Assembly: GCA_017378975.1 (NCBI GenBank)
Contig: JAFNXT010000302.1
Location: 1 to 5,779 of the forward strand
Length of the DNA: 5,779 nucleotides
Source: Oscillospiraceae bacterium
GTDB lineage: Bacteria; Bacillota; Clostridia; Oscillospirales; Oscillospiraceae
Direction: 5' to 3'
The position numbers and the translations under genes were made by a program. The notes under the pieces were generated by a model, which had not been told where the DNA came from, ran no database searches, and saw only the letters and a list, made by a program, of their open reading frames with translations. This document shows positions 1-4,772 of this stretch, one piece after another; position 1 is the first letter of the stretch; the number at the start of each line of letters is the position of its first letter.

Positions 1-88
1 ACCCCCCTCGCTTGCGAGGGGGGCAAGTTCGCCGCCCGAGGGCGGCGACGGCGGGGGCAAGCCCCCGCCCTACAGTCACGACGATCCG
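1..88. repeat. C/G-rich multi-hairpin intergenic repeat, copy 1 (left edge cut)
   Basis: Three hairpins lie in a row. The first has arms 2-11 (CCCCCCTCGC) and 14-23 with a TT loop. The second has arms 29-36 (TCGCCGCC) and 41-48. The third has arms 50-58 (GGCGGGGGC) and 61-69 with an AA loop. The tail CTACAGTCACG at 70-80 leads to GATCCG. The first hairpin, the third hairpin and the tail recur almost unchanged at 2870-3001, while the middle hairpin differs, so this is one member of a dispersed modular family. No coding capacity is credible here. The copy touches the window edge, so its left limit is unknown. Confidence 0.85.
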
Positions 89-134
89 TTTCGACATGCT
101 GAAGGACCCGTTGCCCTCCGCAACGGGTCCTTTT
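88..134. terminator. Hairpin terminator at the 3' end of degV, with conserved flank
   Basis: The arms 102-114 (AAGGACCCGTTGC) and 120-132 pair perfectly over 13 bp around the loop CCTCC. On the + strand the hairpin is followed by TTTTATC, a fair T-tract. On the - strand it comes 8 bases after the degV stop but lacks a clear T-tract, so it may act best on rightward transcription or in both directions. The flank GTTTCGACATGCTGA (88-102) is matched at the hairpin at 3103-3130. Confidence 0.75.
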
Positions 135-140
135 ATCATC

Positions 141-1004
141 TCATCTTTCCTTGCCGAGGAAGAACACAGCCAGAGTGCCGGGGCCGGAGTGGGAGCCGAT
201 CACGGCACCGGTGTAACCGATGAAGACCTCCTGCACGCCGTGGCGTTCCTTCAGGAGCTTCTCCAGATACTGCGCGTCCTCCAGACAGTCGCCGTGGCAG
301 ATCGTGATCCGCTTCCGGAAGCCTTCCATGCCAAGCTGGCCCACCTTGTCGGCCAGCGCCTCGATGGAGGCCTTCCGGCCCCGGGTCTTGGACACGTTGA
401 TCAGATGGCCTTCCTCGTCCACATGGAGCACGGGCTTGATCTTCAGCATGGTGCCCACCAAAGCCGTGGCGGCGCTGACTCTGCCGCCCCGCTTGAGGTA
501 CATCAGGTCGTCCACCGTGAACCACTGGCACAGGTGGTCCTTGGTCTGCTCCACCCAAGCCGTCAGCGCCTCCAGATCCAGGCCCTGATCCCGTTTGTCG
601 CAGGCCAGCCACACCAGCAGGCCCTGGCCCAGAGAGGCGCAACGGGTATCCACCACGGAGATCTTCCGCTGGGGGAACTCCTGGGCCAGATCACCGGCGG
701 CGATCACGGCGGATTGGTAGGTGGTGCTGAGCCCCGAAGAGAAGCAAAGCACCAGCGCGTCCTTCCCTTCCTCCAGCACCGGACGGATCGCATTGGCCCA
801 GCCATCGGGATTGACGGCGGAGGTGGAGGCGGTCTCACCGGCCCGGAGGGCATCGTAGACCTCCCGGATCTCCTCGGTGACGGCATCGGGACGGCTCTCG
901 CCCCGGAACAGCAGGGTCAGGGGCACGGCGGTGACATCCAGCGCCTGAAGCTTGGATACAGGCAGGTCACAGCCGGAATCGGTGATGATCTTGTATTGGC
1001 TCAT
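141..1004 (-). CDS. DegV family fatty-acid-binding protein
   Basis: DegV-family proteins bind a fatty acid between two alpha/beta domains. In Firmicutes the FakB members present it to the FakA kinase, giving acyl-phosphate for phospholipid synthesis. The 287-residue length is normal for the family. Visible family motifs are TDSGCDLP (8-15), TSAVNP (61-66), SSGLSTTYQSA (89-99, the lipid-head-group serine region), DTRCASLGQGLLV (119-131), WFTVDDLMYLKRGGRVS (161-177), KIKPVL (188-193) and the C-terminal GSHSGPGTLAVFF (270-282). The ATG start has AGAGGAG nine bases upstream (plus-strand 1014-1020). No fakA neighbour is present, as is usual because degV genes are scattered. I could not find a convincing leftward promoter in the gap to the divergent transporter gene. 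Family assignment is near certain; the specific ligand and role as FakB are inferred. Confidence 0.95.
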   Translation of the reverse strand: MSQYKIITDSGCDLPVSKLQALDVTAVPLTLLFRGESRPDAVTEEIREVYDALRAGETASTSAVNPDGWANAIRPVLEEGKDALVLCFSSGLSTTYQSAVIAAGDLAQEFPQRKISVVDTRCASLGQGLLVWLACDKRDQGLDLEALTAWVEQTKDHLCQWFTVDDLMYLKRGGRVSAATALVGTMLKIKPVLHVDEEGHLINVSKTRGRKASIEALADKVGQLGMEGFRKRITICHGDCLEDAQYLEKLLKERHGVQEVFIGYTGAVIGSHSGPGTLAVFFLGKER

Positions 1005-1034
1005 ATTCGTACGCTCCTCTATGTCAGTATCGAC

Positions 1035-1063
1035 TGGACATCCGCCCAGAGATGGGCTATAAT
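1035..1063 (+). promoter_or_regulatory. Sigma-A-type promoter for the CDF transporter-remB unit
   Basis: A -35 box TGGACA (1035-1040) and a perfect -10 box TATAAT (1058-1063) are separated by 17 bp, predicting a start near 1070. The spacer holds a dyad, GCCCA (1044-1048) N4 TGGGC (1053-1057), which could bind a regulator. The octamer ATGTCAGT occurs at 1021-1028 and again at 1062-1069. The promoter implies a 5' leader of about 130 nt before the ATG at 1199. Confidence 0.75.
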
Positions 1064-1100
1064 GTCAGTCAAGGTATTTCATGATGATGATAACCCGATC

Positions 1101-1198
1101 CGGGGAAAAAGTCACTCTTTTTTTGAGGAAATGTCCTCTCCTGCCAGTAGGATAGGACTCCCCTGCCGGTAGAATGGGCTTTTTTGGAGGTATTTTCT
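1101..1198 (+). promoter_or_regulatory. Leader with alternative hairpins upstream of the CDF gene
   Basis: GAGGA (1125-1129) can pair with TCCTC (1134-1138). The same pyrimidine segment can instead join a longer stem, 1133-1142 with 1149-1158 (GTCCT-c-TCCT against AGGA-t-AGGAC, loop GCCAGT), so the two are mutually exclusive. CTCC at 1158-1161 can also pair with GGAG of the ribosome binding site (1186-1189). Two imperfect copies of CTGCCRGTAGRATRGG lie at 1141-1156 and 1163-1178, followed by a run of six T. I do not recognise a known riboswitch consensus (not yybP-ykoY, not NiCo). A regulatory role is inferred from structure alone. Confidence 0.35.
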
Positions 1199-2329
1199 AT
1201 GGAAAACAGCAACGAACGACTGAACGCCGGGAAGCGGGCGGGGCTCGTGGGCATCCTGGCCAACGCCCTGCTGTTCCTTGCCAAGCTCACGGTGGGCTCG
1301 CTTTCCGGCTCTGTGTCGATCACGGCGGACGCCATGAACAACCTGTCCGATGCCGGCAGCTCCGTGGTGACGCTGTTGGGCTTCCGGCTGGCCCAGCGTC
1401 CGGCGGACGAGGACCATCCCTACGGCCACGCCCGGTATGAGTACCTGTCGGGCCTCGCGGTGGCGGTGATGATCCTTTTCATCGGCTTCGAGCTGGCCAA
1501 GTCCTCGGTGGGCAAGATCATCGCCCCCACGGAGGTCCGGCTGGACCTCGTCACCGTGGGCGTGCTGGTGGGCTCCATGGCGGTGAAGCTGTGGCTGTCT
1601 TTGTATAACCACCGACTGGGGAAGAAGATCGGCTCCGACACCCTGCTCGCCACCGCCGCCGACAGCCGTAACGACGTGATCGCCACCGGTGCGGTGCTTC
1701 TGAGTACGGTGATCGGCCATTTCTCCGGCCTGATGATCGATGGATATATGGGCCTTGCCGTGGCGGTGTTCATCTTTTACAGCGGTATCGGTCTTGCCAA
1801 AGATACCATCAGCCCCCTGTTGGGAGAGTCCGCCGGACCGGAGATCCGGGAGCAGATCCTGGACCAGATCCGGTCCCAGCCCATGGTGCTGGGCTACCAC
1901 GACCTGATGGTCCATGACTACGGCCCCGGCCGCCGGTTCGCCAGCATCCATGTGGAGATGGACCATCGGGAGGATCCCCTGCTGTGCCATGAGATCATCG
2001 ACGATCTGGAACGGGAGTGCTGGGACAGCCACCAGATCCAGCTTGTGATCCATTATGACCCCGTGGTCACCGACGATCCGGAGCTGGACCGGATCCGGGA
2101 CCGGGTCCAGAGCCTGCTGAAGGCCATGGATGAGCGGCTGACCCTCCACGATTTCCGCATGGTGGTATCCCCGGGCCATACCAACCTGATCTTCGACATC
2201 GCCACGCCCATGGAGCTCATGAAGCAGAAGGACGCCCTGCGCCGGAAACTGGAGCAGGACCTGAACGCTGACGCGCCCACGACTTATCACACCGTGATCA
2301 CTTTCGATCCGGCCCCCTTCAACGTTTGA
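1199..2329 (+). CDS. Cation diffusion facilitator, probable Mn2+ exporter
   Basis: This is a 376-residue inner-membrane divalent-metal/proton antiporter of the CDF family. About six membrane helices (roughly 16-36, 38-63, 83-103, 115-137, 150-175, 180-200) precede a cytoplasmic domain. The transport site reads N47-x3-D51 in helix 2 (ADAMNNLSD) and D155-x3-D159 in helix 5 (DSRND). Zn2+ members usually have His at one or more of these positions, while N/D-D with D-D is the pattern reported for Mn2+ exporters such as pneumococcal MntE; manganese is therefore the inferred substrate. HPYGHARYEYL (73-83) is a family signature. The cytoplasmic part appears doubled: residues 234-289 and 317-372 both run from HDL/HDF to HYDP/TFDP. 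An ATG with GGAGG eight bases upstream (1186-1190) is chosen over a TTG at 1184 that overlaps the Shine-Dalgarno sequence. It is followed by remB after 16 bp. Confidence 0.93.
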   Translation: MENSNERLNAGKRAGLVGILANALLFLAKLTVGSLSGSVSITADAMNNLSDAGSSVVTLLGFRLAQRPADEDHPYGHARYEYLSGLAVAVMILFIGFELAKSSVGKIIAPTEVRLDLVTVGVLVGSMAVKLWLSLYNHRLGKKIGSDTLLATAADSRNDVIATGAVLLSTVIGHFSGLMIDGYMGLAVAVFIFYSGIGLAKDTISPLLGESAGPEIREQILDQIRSQPMVLGYHDLMVHDYGPGRRFASIHVEMDHREDPLLCHEIIDDLERECWDSHQIQLVIHYDPVVTDDPELDRIRDRVQSLLKAMDERLTLHDFRMVVSPGHTNLIFDIATPMELMKQKDALRRKLEQDLNADAPTTYHTVITFDPAPFNV

Positions 2330-2345
2330 GAAAGGAGCGAACGGG

Positions 2346-2588
2346 ATGTATCTGTCGATCGGTAAGGACATGGCCGTCCGGGAACGGGCGGTGGTGGGGA
2401 TCTTCGACATGGACAACACCACCACCTCCAGGCGGACCCGTGAGTTTTTGAACAACGCCGAACGGGAGGGGCAGGTAGTGCCCTGTGACGATCTGCCCAA
2501 GAGCTTCATCGTCACCGCCGAATACGGCATGGACCGGGTGTATCTGACCTCTCTGAACACCGGCACGCTGGAAAAACGGGCCAAATGA
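2346..2588 (+). CDS. remB: RemB/YaaB-like DUF370 regulator
   Basis: This 80-residue protein matches the DUF370 family (RemA/RemB; Bacillus YaaB). Landmarks are MYLSIG at the start, VVGIFDMDNTT (16-26), TREFL (31-35), LPKSFIV (50-56), and VYLTSLNTGTL (65-75) before a basic end. RemA is a DNA-binding regulator of biofilm-matrix and osmolyte genes in Bacillus; RemB is its less-understood paralogue, usually encoded between recF and gyrB. The length is typical and the protein has no membrane segment or signal peptide. AAAGGAG (2331-2337) lies eight bases before the ATG, and the gene is 16 bp behind the transporter, so the two are probably co-transcribed. No recF or gyrB is seen here, which is unusual for the family, but DnaA boxes begin 8 bases after the stop. 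The family call is firm; the RemB rather than RemA label rests on the length and the IFDMDNT-type sequence. Confidence 0.88.
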   Translation: MYLSIGKDMAVRERAVVGIFDMDNTTTSRRTREFLNNAEREGQVVPCDDLPKSFIVTAEYGMDRVYLTSLNTGTLEKRAK

Positions 2589-2596
2589 CTCCGGCC

Positions 2597-2717
2597 TGTG
2601 GATAACTGTCGGTCAACATAATCAGTTCCACAGAAGTTATCCACATTCTCCACAGGTTTCTCCACAGGTGTTATGTATTCTTCCACAGGGACGGACACAG
2701 GAAGACCGATGTCCACA
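2597..2717. other. DnaA-box cluster, candidate oriC or DnaA-binding locus
   Basis: Two perfect DnaA boxes TTATCCACA are present, one at 2637-2645 on the + strand and one at 2597-2605 on the - strand. Near matches on the + strand are TTCTCCACA at 2646-2654 and 2658-2666 (one mismatch each), TCTTCCACA at 2679-2687 and ATGTCCACA at 2709-2717 (two mismatches each), and AGTTCCACA at 2624-2632 (three). Seven sites in about 120 bp far exceeds chance. remB, a gene normally within the dnaA-gyrB neighbourhood, ends just upstream. No dnaA or dnaN is in the window, so origin function is inferred, not shown. A DnaA-titration or regulatory site is the main alternative. Confidence 0.75.
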
Positions 2718-2720
2718 CCC

Positions 2721-2780
2721 GGTAAAAACCGTATGATAACAGAAAACAGCGACGTTTCTGGAACTTATCTTCCTTATTTT
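2721..2780. other. AT-richer stretch beside the DnaA boxes (possible unwinding element)
   Basis: This 60-bp segment is clearly richer in A and T than its surroundings, containing A5, A4 and TTATTTT runs. It includes an imperfect stem, CAGAAA (2740-2745) with TTTCTG (2755-2760). Its position directly after the last DnaA-like box is where a duplex-unwinding element would be expected. I see no clear DnaA-trio array, so this is suggestive only. Confidence 0.35.
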
Positions 2781-2797
2781 CCGGAGGATGTCCTGCG

Positions 2798-2845
2798 ATG
2801 GTAAAAGATCCCACAGCCCATGGGTCAGGCTGTGGGATCTTTTGA
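2798..2845 (+). CDS. Possible 15-codon leader peptide overlapping a hairpin
   Basis: An ATG at 2798 with GGAGG ten bases upstream (2783-2787) opens a 15-residue frame, MVKDPTAHGSGCGIF, ending in TGA at 2843-2845. It lies almost entirely within the terminator hairpin 2803-2843. This layout resembles attenuator leader peptides, but no run of a single regulatory codon is seen, and no rightward gene follows for over 1 kb. It could equally be the remnant start of a lost gene, or chance. Confidence 0.2.
   Translation: MVKDPTAHGSGCGIF
2803..2843. terminator. Strong bidirectional hairpin terminator after remB and the DnaA boxes
   Basis: A perfect 16-bp stem joins 2803-2818 (AAAAGATCCCACAGCC) to 2828-2843 around a 9-nt loop. 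The A4 start and T4 end give a usable T-tract in both directions. It lies 214 bp beyond the remB stop, so the transporter-remB transcript, if it stops here, crosses the DnaA boxes. Confidence 0.85.
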
Positions 2846-2865
2846 TGTGGAGATCCATAGGAGTG

Positions 2866-3001
2866 CTTGCCCCCCTCGCTTGCGAGGGGGGTGGCCCGAA
2901 GGGTCGGGGGGAGTGATCGCCCACGCAGTGGGCGATCTGTTTTTCGCTTTGCGAAAAACAGCGGCGGGGGCGAGCCCCCGCCCTACGGTCACGCCGGTCC
3001 G
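2866..3001. repeat. C/G-rich multi-hairpin intergenic repeat, copy 2
   Basis: Four perfect hairpins lie in tandem: 2870-2879/2882-2891 (CCCCCCTCGC, TT loop), 2915-2924/2928-2937 (GATCGCCCAC, GCA loop), 2938-2947/2951-2960 (TGTTTTTCGC, TTT loop) and 2963-2971/2974-2982 (GGCGGGGGC). The tail CTACGGTCACG (2984-2994) and GGTCCG end it. The first and last hairpins and the tail match copy 1; the two middle hairpins are different modules. The short frames read through it on both strands are low-complexity shadows. Confidence 0.88.
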
Positions 3002-3087
3002 TCCGTTCCTACGGGCAACGAACTTGCCTCGGGGGATCATCGCCCCGTCAGCGTGTCGATAGACCCATGACCTGTGGCGGGAGCACT
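3002..3087. other. Unassigned intergenic segment between the repeat and the next terminator
   Basis: These 86 bases are absent at the equivalent position of copy 1, where the repeat tail joins the terminator flank directly. I see no gene, promoter or RNA signature. The segment CGGGGGATCATCGCCCCG (3031-3048) can form a small hairpin. Either copy 1 has lost this piece or copy 2 has gained it. Confidence 0.4.
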
Positions 3088-3356
3088 GTTTCGACAGTCT
3101 GACGGGGCTGTTGCGTCAGCAACAGCCCCGTATATCCTTTTATTTTCTGCCGAACAGGCCGCCCAGCGCGCCGGTGAGCTTGTACATCCAGCTTGGCCTT
3201 GATGGCGTCCACGATGGGCTGGATCTGCTCATTGGGCAGGTCCACACCGGCCAAGGACTCCACAGCCCCCACAGGGTCGGACTGGAACCTGGCCATAAGA
3301 TCCGGATCGTTTTTGATCTTATCCGCGATCTCGTTGATCTTTGCCTTGATGTCCAC
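3048..3356 (-). CDS. Small helical hypothetical protein, probably frameshifted near its 3' end
   Basis: The open frame gives 102 residues. Residues 1-57 resemble a small uncharacterised clostridial protein type: two or three amphipathic helices with KIKNDPDLMARFQSDPVGAV (14-33), then GVDLPNEQI (37-45) and a VDAIKAKLD helix. Beyond residue 57 the frame becomes Arg-rich and runs through a terminator hairpin. In another - strand frame the same DNA reads YKLTGALGGLFGRK followed by TAA (3140-3142), a glycine-rich basic tail of the kind such proteins end with. The intact product would thus be about 72 residues, and a shift of one base near 3182-3190 is inferred. The start is GTG with GGAGG eight bases upstream, inside the end of the DUF1508 gene. 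The genes are 3 bp apart, so translational coupling is likely. Function is unknown. Confidence 0.7.
   Translation of the reverse strand: MDIKAKINEIADKIKNDPDLMARFQSDPVGAVESLAGVDLPNEQIQPIVDAIKAKLDVQAHRRAGRPVRQKIKGYTGLLLTQQPRQTVETVLPPQVMGLSTR
3088..3131. terminator. Hairpin terminator for the leftward small-gene pair
   Basis: CGGGGCTGTTGC (3103-3114) pairs perfectly with 3119-3130 around GTCA, with A3102-T3131 extending the stem to 13 bp. It is preceded by GTTTCGACAGTCTGA (3088-3102), the same flank as at 88-102. It lies 9 bases beyond the TAA at 3140-3142 that would end the small gene in its likely original frame. The longer 102-codon frame reads straight through it. Confidence 0.75.
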
Positions 3357-3359
3357 AGG

Positions 3360-3728
3360 TCATGCCTCCACGATCTCGGCTTCGGCGGCGTTCTTCTTCA
3401 CGCTCTCGATACCGTTGACACAGCTTGCCTTTGCTACATAGCCCTCGGACACGGCGATCACCTGACCGTTGGTGGCCTTCAGGCGGAAGCGGTACTCGCC
3501 GCCCTTGTCGGTGTACAGCTCGAACTTGGGATGGGTGACGGCGGCGAAGCCCTCCACAGTCTGGTCCTCAACACCGGCCACGGGAGCATTCCTCTGGACA
3601 GAAGCGATGCCGTTGCGGCAAGCGGCCTCGGTGGTGTAGACCTCGGAGGTGGCGATCACCTGACCGTTGGTGGCCTTCAGGTCGAACTTGATGCCGGAGG
3701 GAACGTTGCGGATAACGAACTTGCTCAT
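3360..3728 (-). CDS. Two-domain DUF1508 (YegP-like) protein
   Basis: This 122-residue soluble protein consists of two tandem DUF1508/UPF0339 units, residues 3-48 and 68-114, joined by an acidic linker. Each unit has the hallmark FDLKATNGQVIA or FRLKATNGQVIA strand, then SExY, a helix starting AxCxNGI and a closing SVxxNA. E. coli YegP has the same doubled arrangement; its biochemical role is not established and I assign none. There is no signal peptide or membrane helix. ATG has AAAGGA (plus-strand 3736-3741) seven bases upstream, and a TTGACA-N17-TACCAT promoter lies 49 bp upstream. The gene is first in a two-gene leftward unit with the small helical protein. The two halves share an identical 31-bp DNA segment (3453-3483 and 3651-3681), pointing to recent duplication, gene conversion or strict constraint. 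Confidence 0.9.
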   Translation of the reverse strand: MSKFVIRNVPSGIKFDLKATNGQVIATSEVYTTEAACRNGIASVQRNAPVAGVEDQTVEGFAAVTHPKFELYTDKGGEYRFRLKATNGQVIAVSEGYVAKASCVNGIESVKKNAAEAEIVEA

Positions 3729-3776
3729 GATGATGTCCTTTCTCCACCTGTGGTGGCGTTGATTTTGTACAAAAAC

Positions 3777-3805
3777 ATGGTATCATGATCGTCGGATCTT
3801 GTCAA
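3777..3805 (-). promoter_or_regulatory. Sigma-A-type promoter for the DUF1508 gene pair
   Basis: Reading leftward, a perfect -35 TTGACA (3800-3805) and a -10 TACCAT (3777-3782) are spaced by 17 bp, placing the start near 3770 and leaving a leader of roughly 40 nt. A rightward element overlaps it: TTGATT (3759-3764), 16 bp, then TATCAT (3781-3786) preceded by TGG. The two could compete. Confidence 0.75.
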
Positions 3806-3872
3806 TTATCACTTGTTCTTTTCGTTCGATATCCGGTCCGGCGGAGGGGCGATGATTTTGAGGTATGGGTAC

Positions 3873-3901
3873 TTGTAAATCCTCCCCGATCGTGGTATCA
3901 T
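3873..3901 (+). promoter_or_regulatory. Extended -10 promoter for thyA
   Basis: TTGTAA (3873-3878) and TATCAT (3896-3901) are 17 bp apart, and TG at 3893-3894 gives an extended -10 (TGGTATCAT). The start would be near 3908, about 25 nt before the ATG. An inverted repeat overlaps the -10 box: CCCCGAT (3884-3890), 9 bp, ATCGGGG (3900-3906). Confidence 0.7.
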
Positions 3902-3906
3902 CGGGG
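3884..3906. promoter_or_regulatory. Inverted repeat over the thyA -10 box, possible operator
   Basis: CCCCGAT at 3884-3890 is mirrored by ATCGGGG at 3900-3906 across a 9-bp spacer that contains most of the -10 box. Both arms fall at or before the predicted start, so a DNA operator is more likely than an RNA hairpin. No regulator consensus was recognised. Confidence 0.35.
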
Positions 3907-3932
3907 GGAAGAATCAACAGGAGGGCGAGACC

Positions 3933-4763
3933 ATGTCCAGAGCAGATGAATTGTACCGCCAGACTTGTCTGGATATTTTGGAGAACGGATATTCCGACGA
4001 GGGACTGCCGGTGCGCCCTCACTGGGCCGATGGCACCCCGGCCCACACCATCAAGAAATTCGGCGTGGTGAACCGCTATGATCTGGCGGAGGAATTCCCG
4101 ATCATGACCCTGCGCCGGACCTATTGGAAGTCCGCTGTGGATGAACTGCTGTGGATCTGGCAGAAGAAGTCCAACCGGATCTGCGATCTGGGCAGTCATG
4201 TGTGGGATGAGTGGGCAGGTCCCGACGGCACCATCGGCAAGGCTTATGGCTATCAGTTGGGCCTGAAGCATCATTACAAGGAAGGCGACTTCGATCAGGT
4301 GGACCGGGTGCTGTATGACCTGAAGCATAACCCCTCCTCCCGTCGGATCCTCACCAACATCTACAATTTCGAGGATCTGCATGAGATGAACCTGTACCCC
4401 TGCGCCTATTCCATGACCTTCAACGTCACGGGCAACAAGCTCAACGCGATCTTGAACCAGCGCAGTCAGGATATGCTCACCGCCAACAACTGGAACGTGG
4501 TGCAGTATGCCGTGCTGACCCATATGATGGCGCAGGTATCCGGTCTTCAGGTGGGCGAGTTCGTCCATGTGATCGCCGACTGCCACATCTACGACCGTCA
4601 CATCCCGGCGGTCCGTGCCATGCTGGAGCGTGAGGGCTTCCCGGCCCCCAAGTTCTCCATGGACGAGAGCATCACCGATTTCTACGACTTCACCAAGGAC
4701 TCCTTCAAAATGGAGGGCTACCAGTTCCACCCCTTCGACTTCGAGATCCCCATGGCGATCTGA
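3933..4763 (+). CDS. thyA: Thymidylate synthase ThyA
   Basis: ThyA converts dUMP and methylene-tetrahydrofolate to dTMP and dihydrofolate in the cytoplasm, the de novo source of thymine for DNA. The 276-residue protein shows the nucleophile Cys157 in LYPCAYS, the phosphate-binding pair R137-R138 in SSRRIL, QRS at 176-178 with D180, N188 in WNVVQY, and H218/Y220 in CHIY. The end HPFDFEIPMAI matches the family's closing xxPVAI. It is a divergent form: the E. coli PCH and QRSCD motifs are PCA and QRSQD here, as I would expect in a clostridial type, with all catalytic residues kept. AGGAGG (3919-3924) lies eight bases before ATG. The gene has its own promoter and a terminator at 4773-4808. No dihydrofolate reductase gene is beside it, so the dihydrofolate must be recycled by an enzyme encoded elsewhere. 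Confidence 0.97.
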   Translation: MSRADELYRQTCLDILENGYSDEGLPVRPHWADGTPAHTIKKFGVVNRYDLAEEFPIMTLRRTYWKSAVDELLWIWQKKSNRICDLGSHVWDEWAGPDGTIGKAYGYQLGLKHHYKEGDFDQVDRVLYDLKHNPSSRRILTNIYNFEDLHEMNLYPCAYSMTFNVTGNKLNAILNQRSQDMLTANNWNVVQYAVLTHMMAQVSGLQVGEFVHVIADCHIYDRHIPAVRAMLEREGFPAPKFSMDESITDFYDFTKDSFKMEGYQFHPFDFEIPMAI

Positions 4764-4772
4764 GGATGAACG

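Noticed and set aside
12..1172. A 386-codon rightward open frame
   Set aside because: It lies opposite degV, whose translation matches family motifs end to end and has a good ribosome binding site; the rightward product is low-complexity (Gly/His/Gln/Leu-rich) and begins inside the repeat.
1184..1198. TTG at 1184 as the CDF start
   Set aside because: It overlaps the GGAGG Shine-Dalgarno sequence that is well placed for the ATG at 1199.
1070..1198. yybP-ykoY or NiCo riboswitch before the exporter
   Set aside because: The conserved loop sequences of those classes as I know them are absent from the leader.
1112..2716. A 534-codon leftward open frame
   Set aside because: It is antisense to the CDF exporter and remB, both clear. 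It is a GC-rich shadow with no recognisable domain, and it would start within the DnaA boxes.
2820..3070. Several short frames on both strands in the second repeat copy
   Set aside because: They translate palindromic C/G hairpins, lack ribosome binding sites and show no family resemblance.
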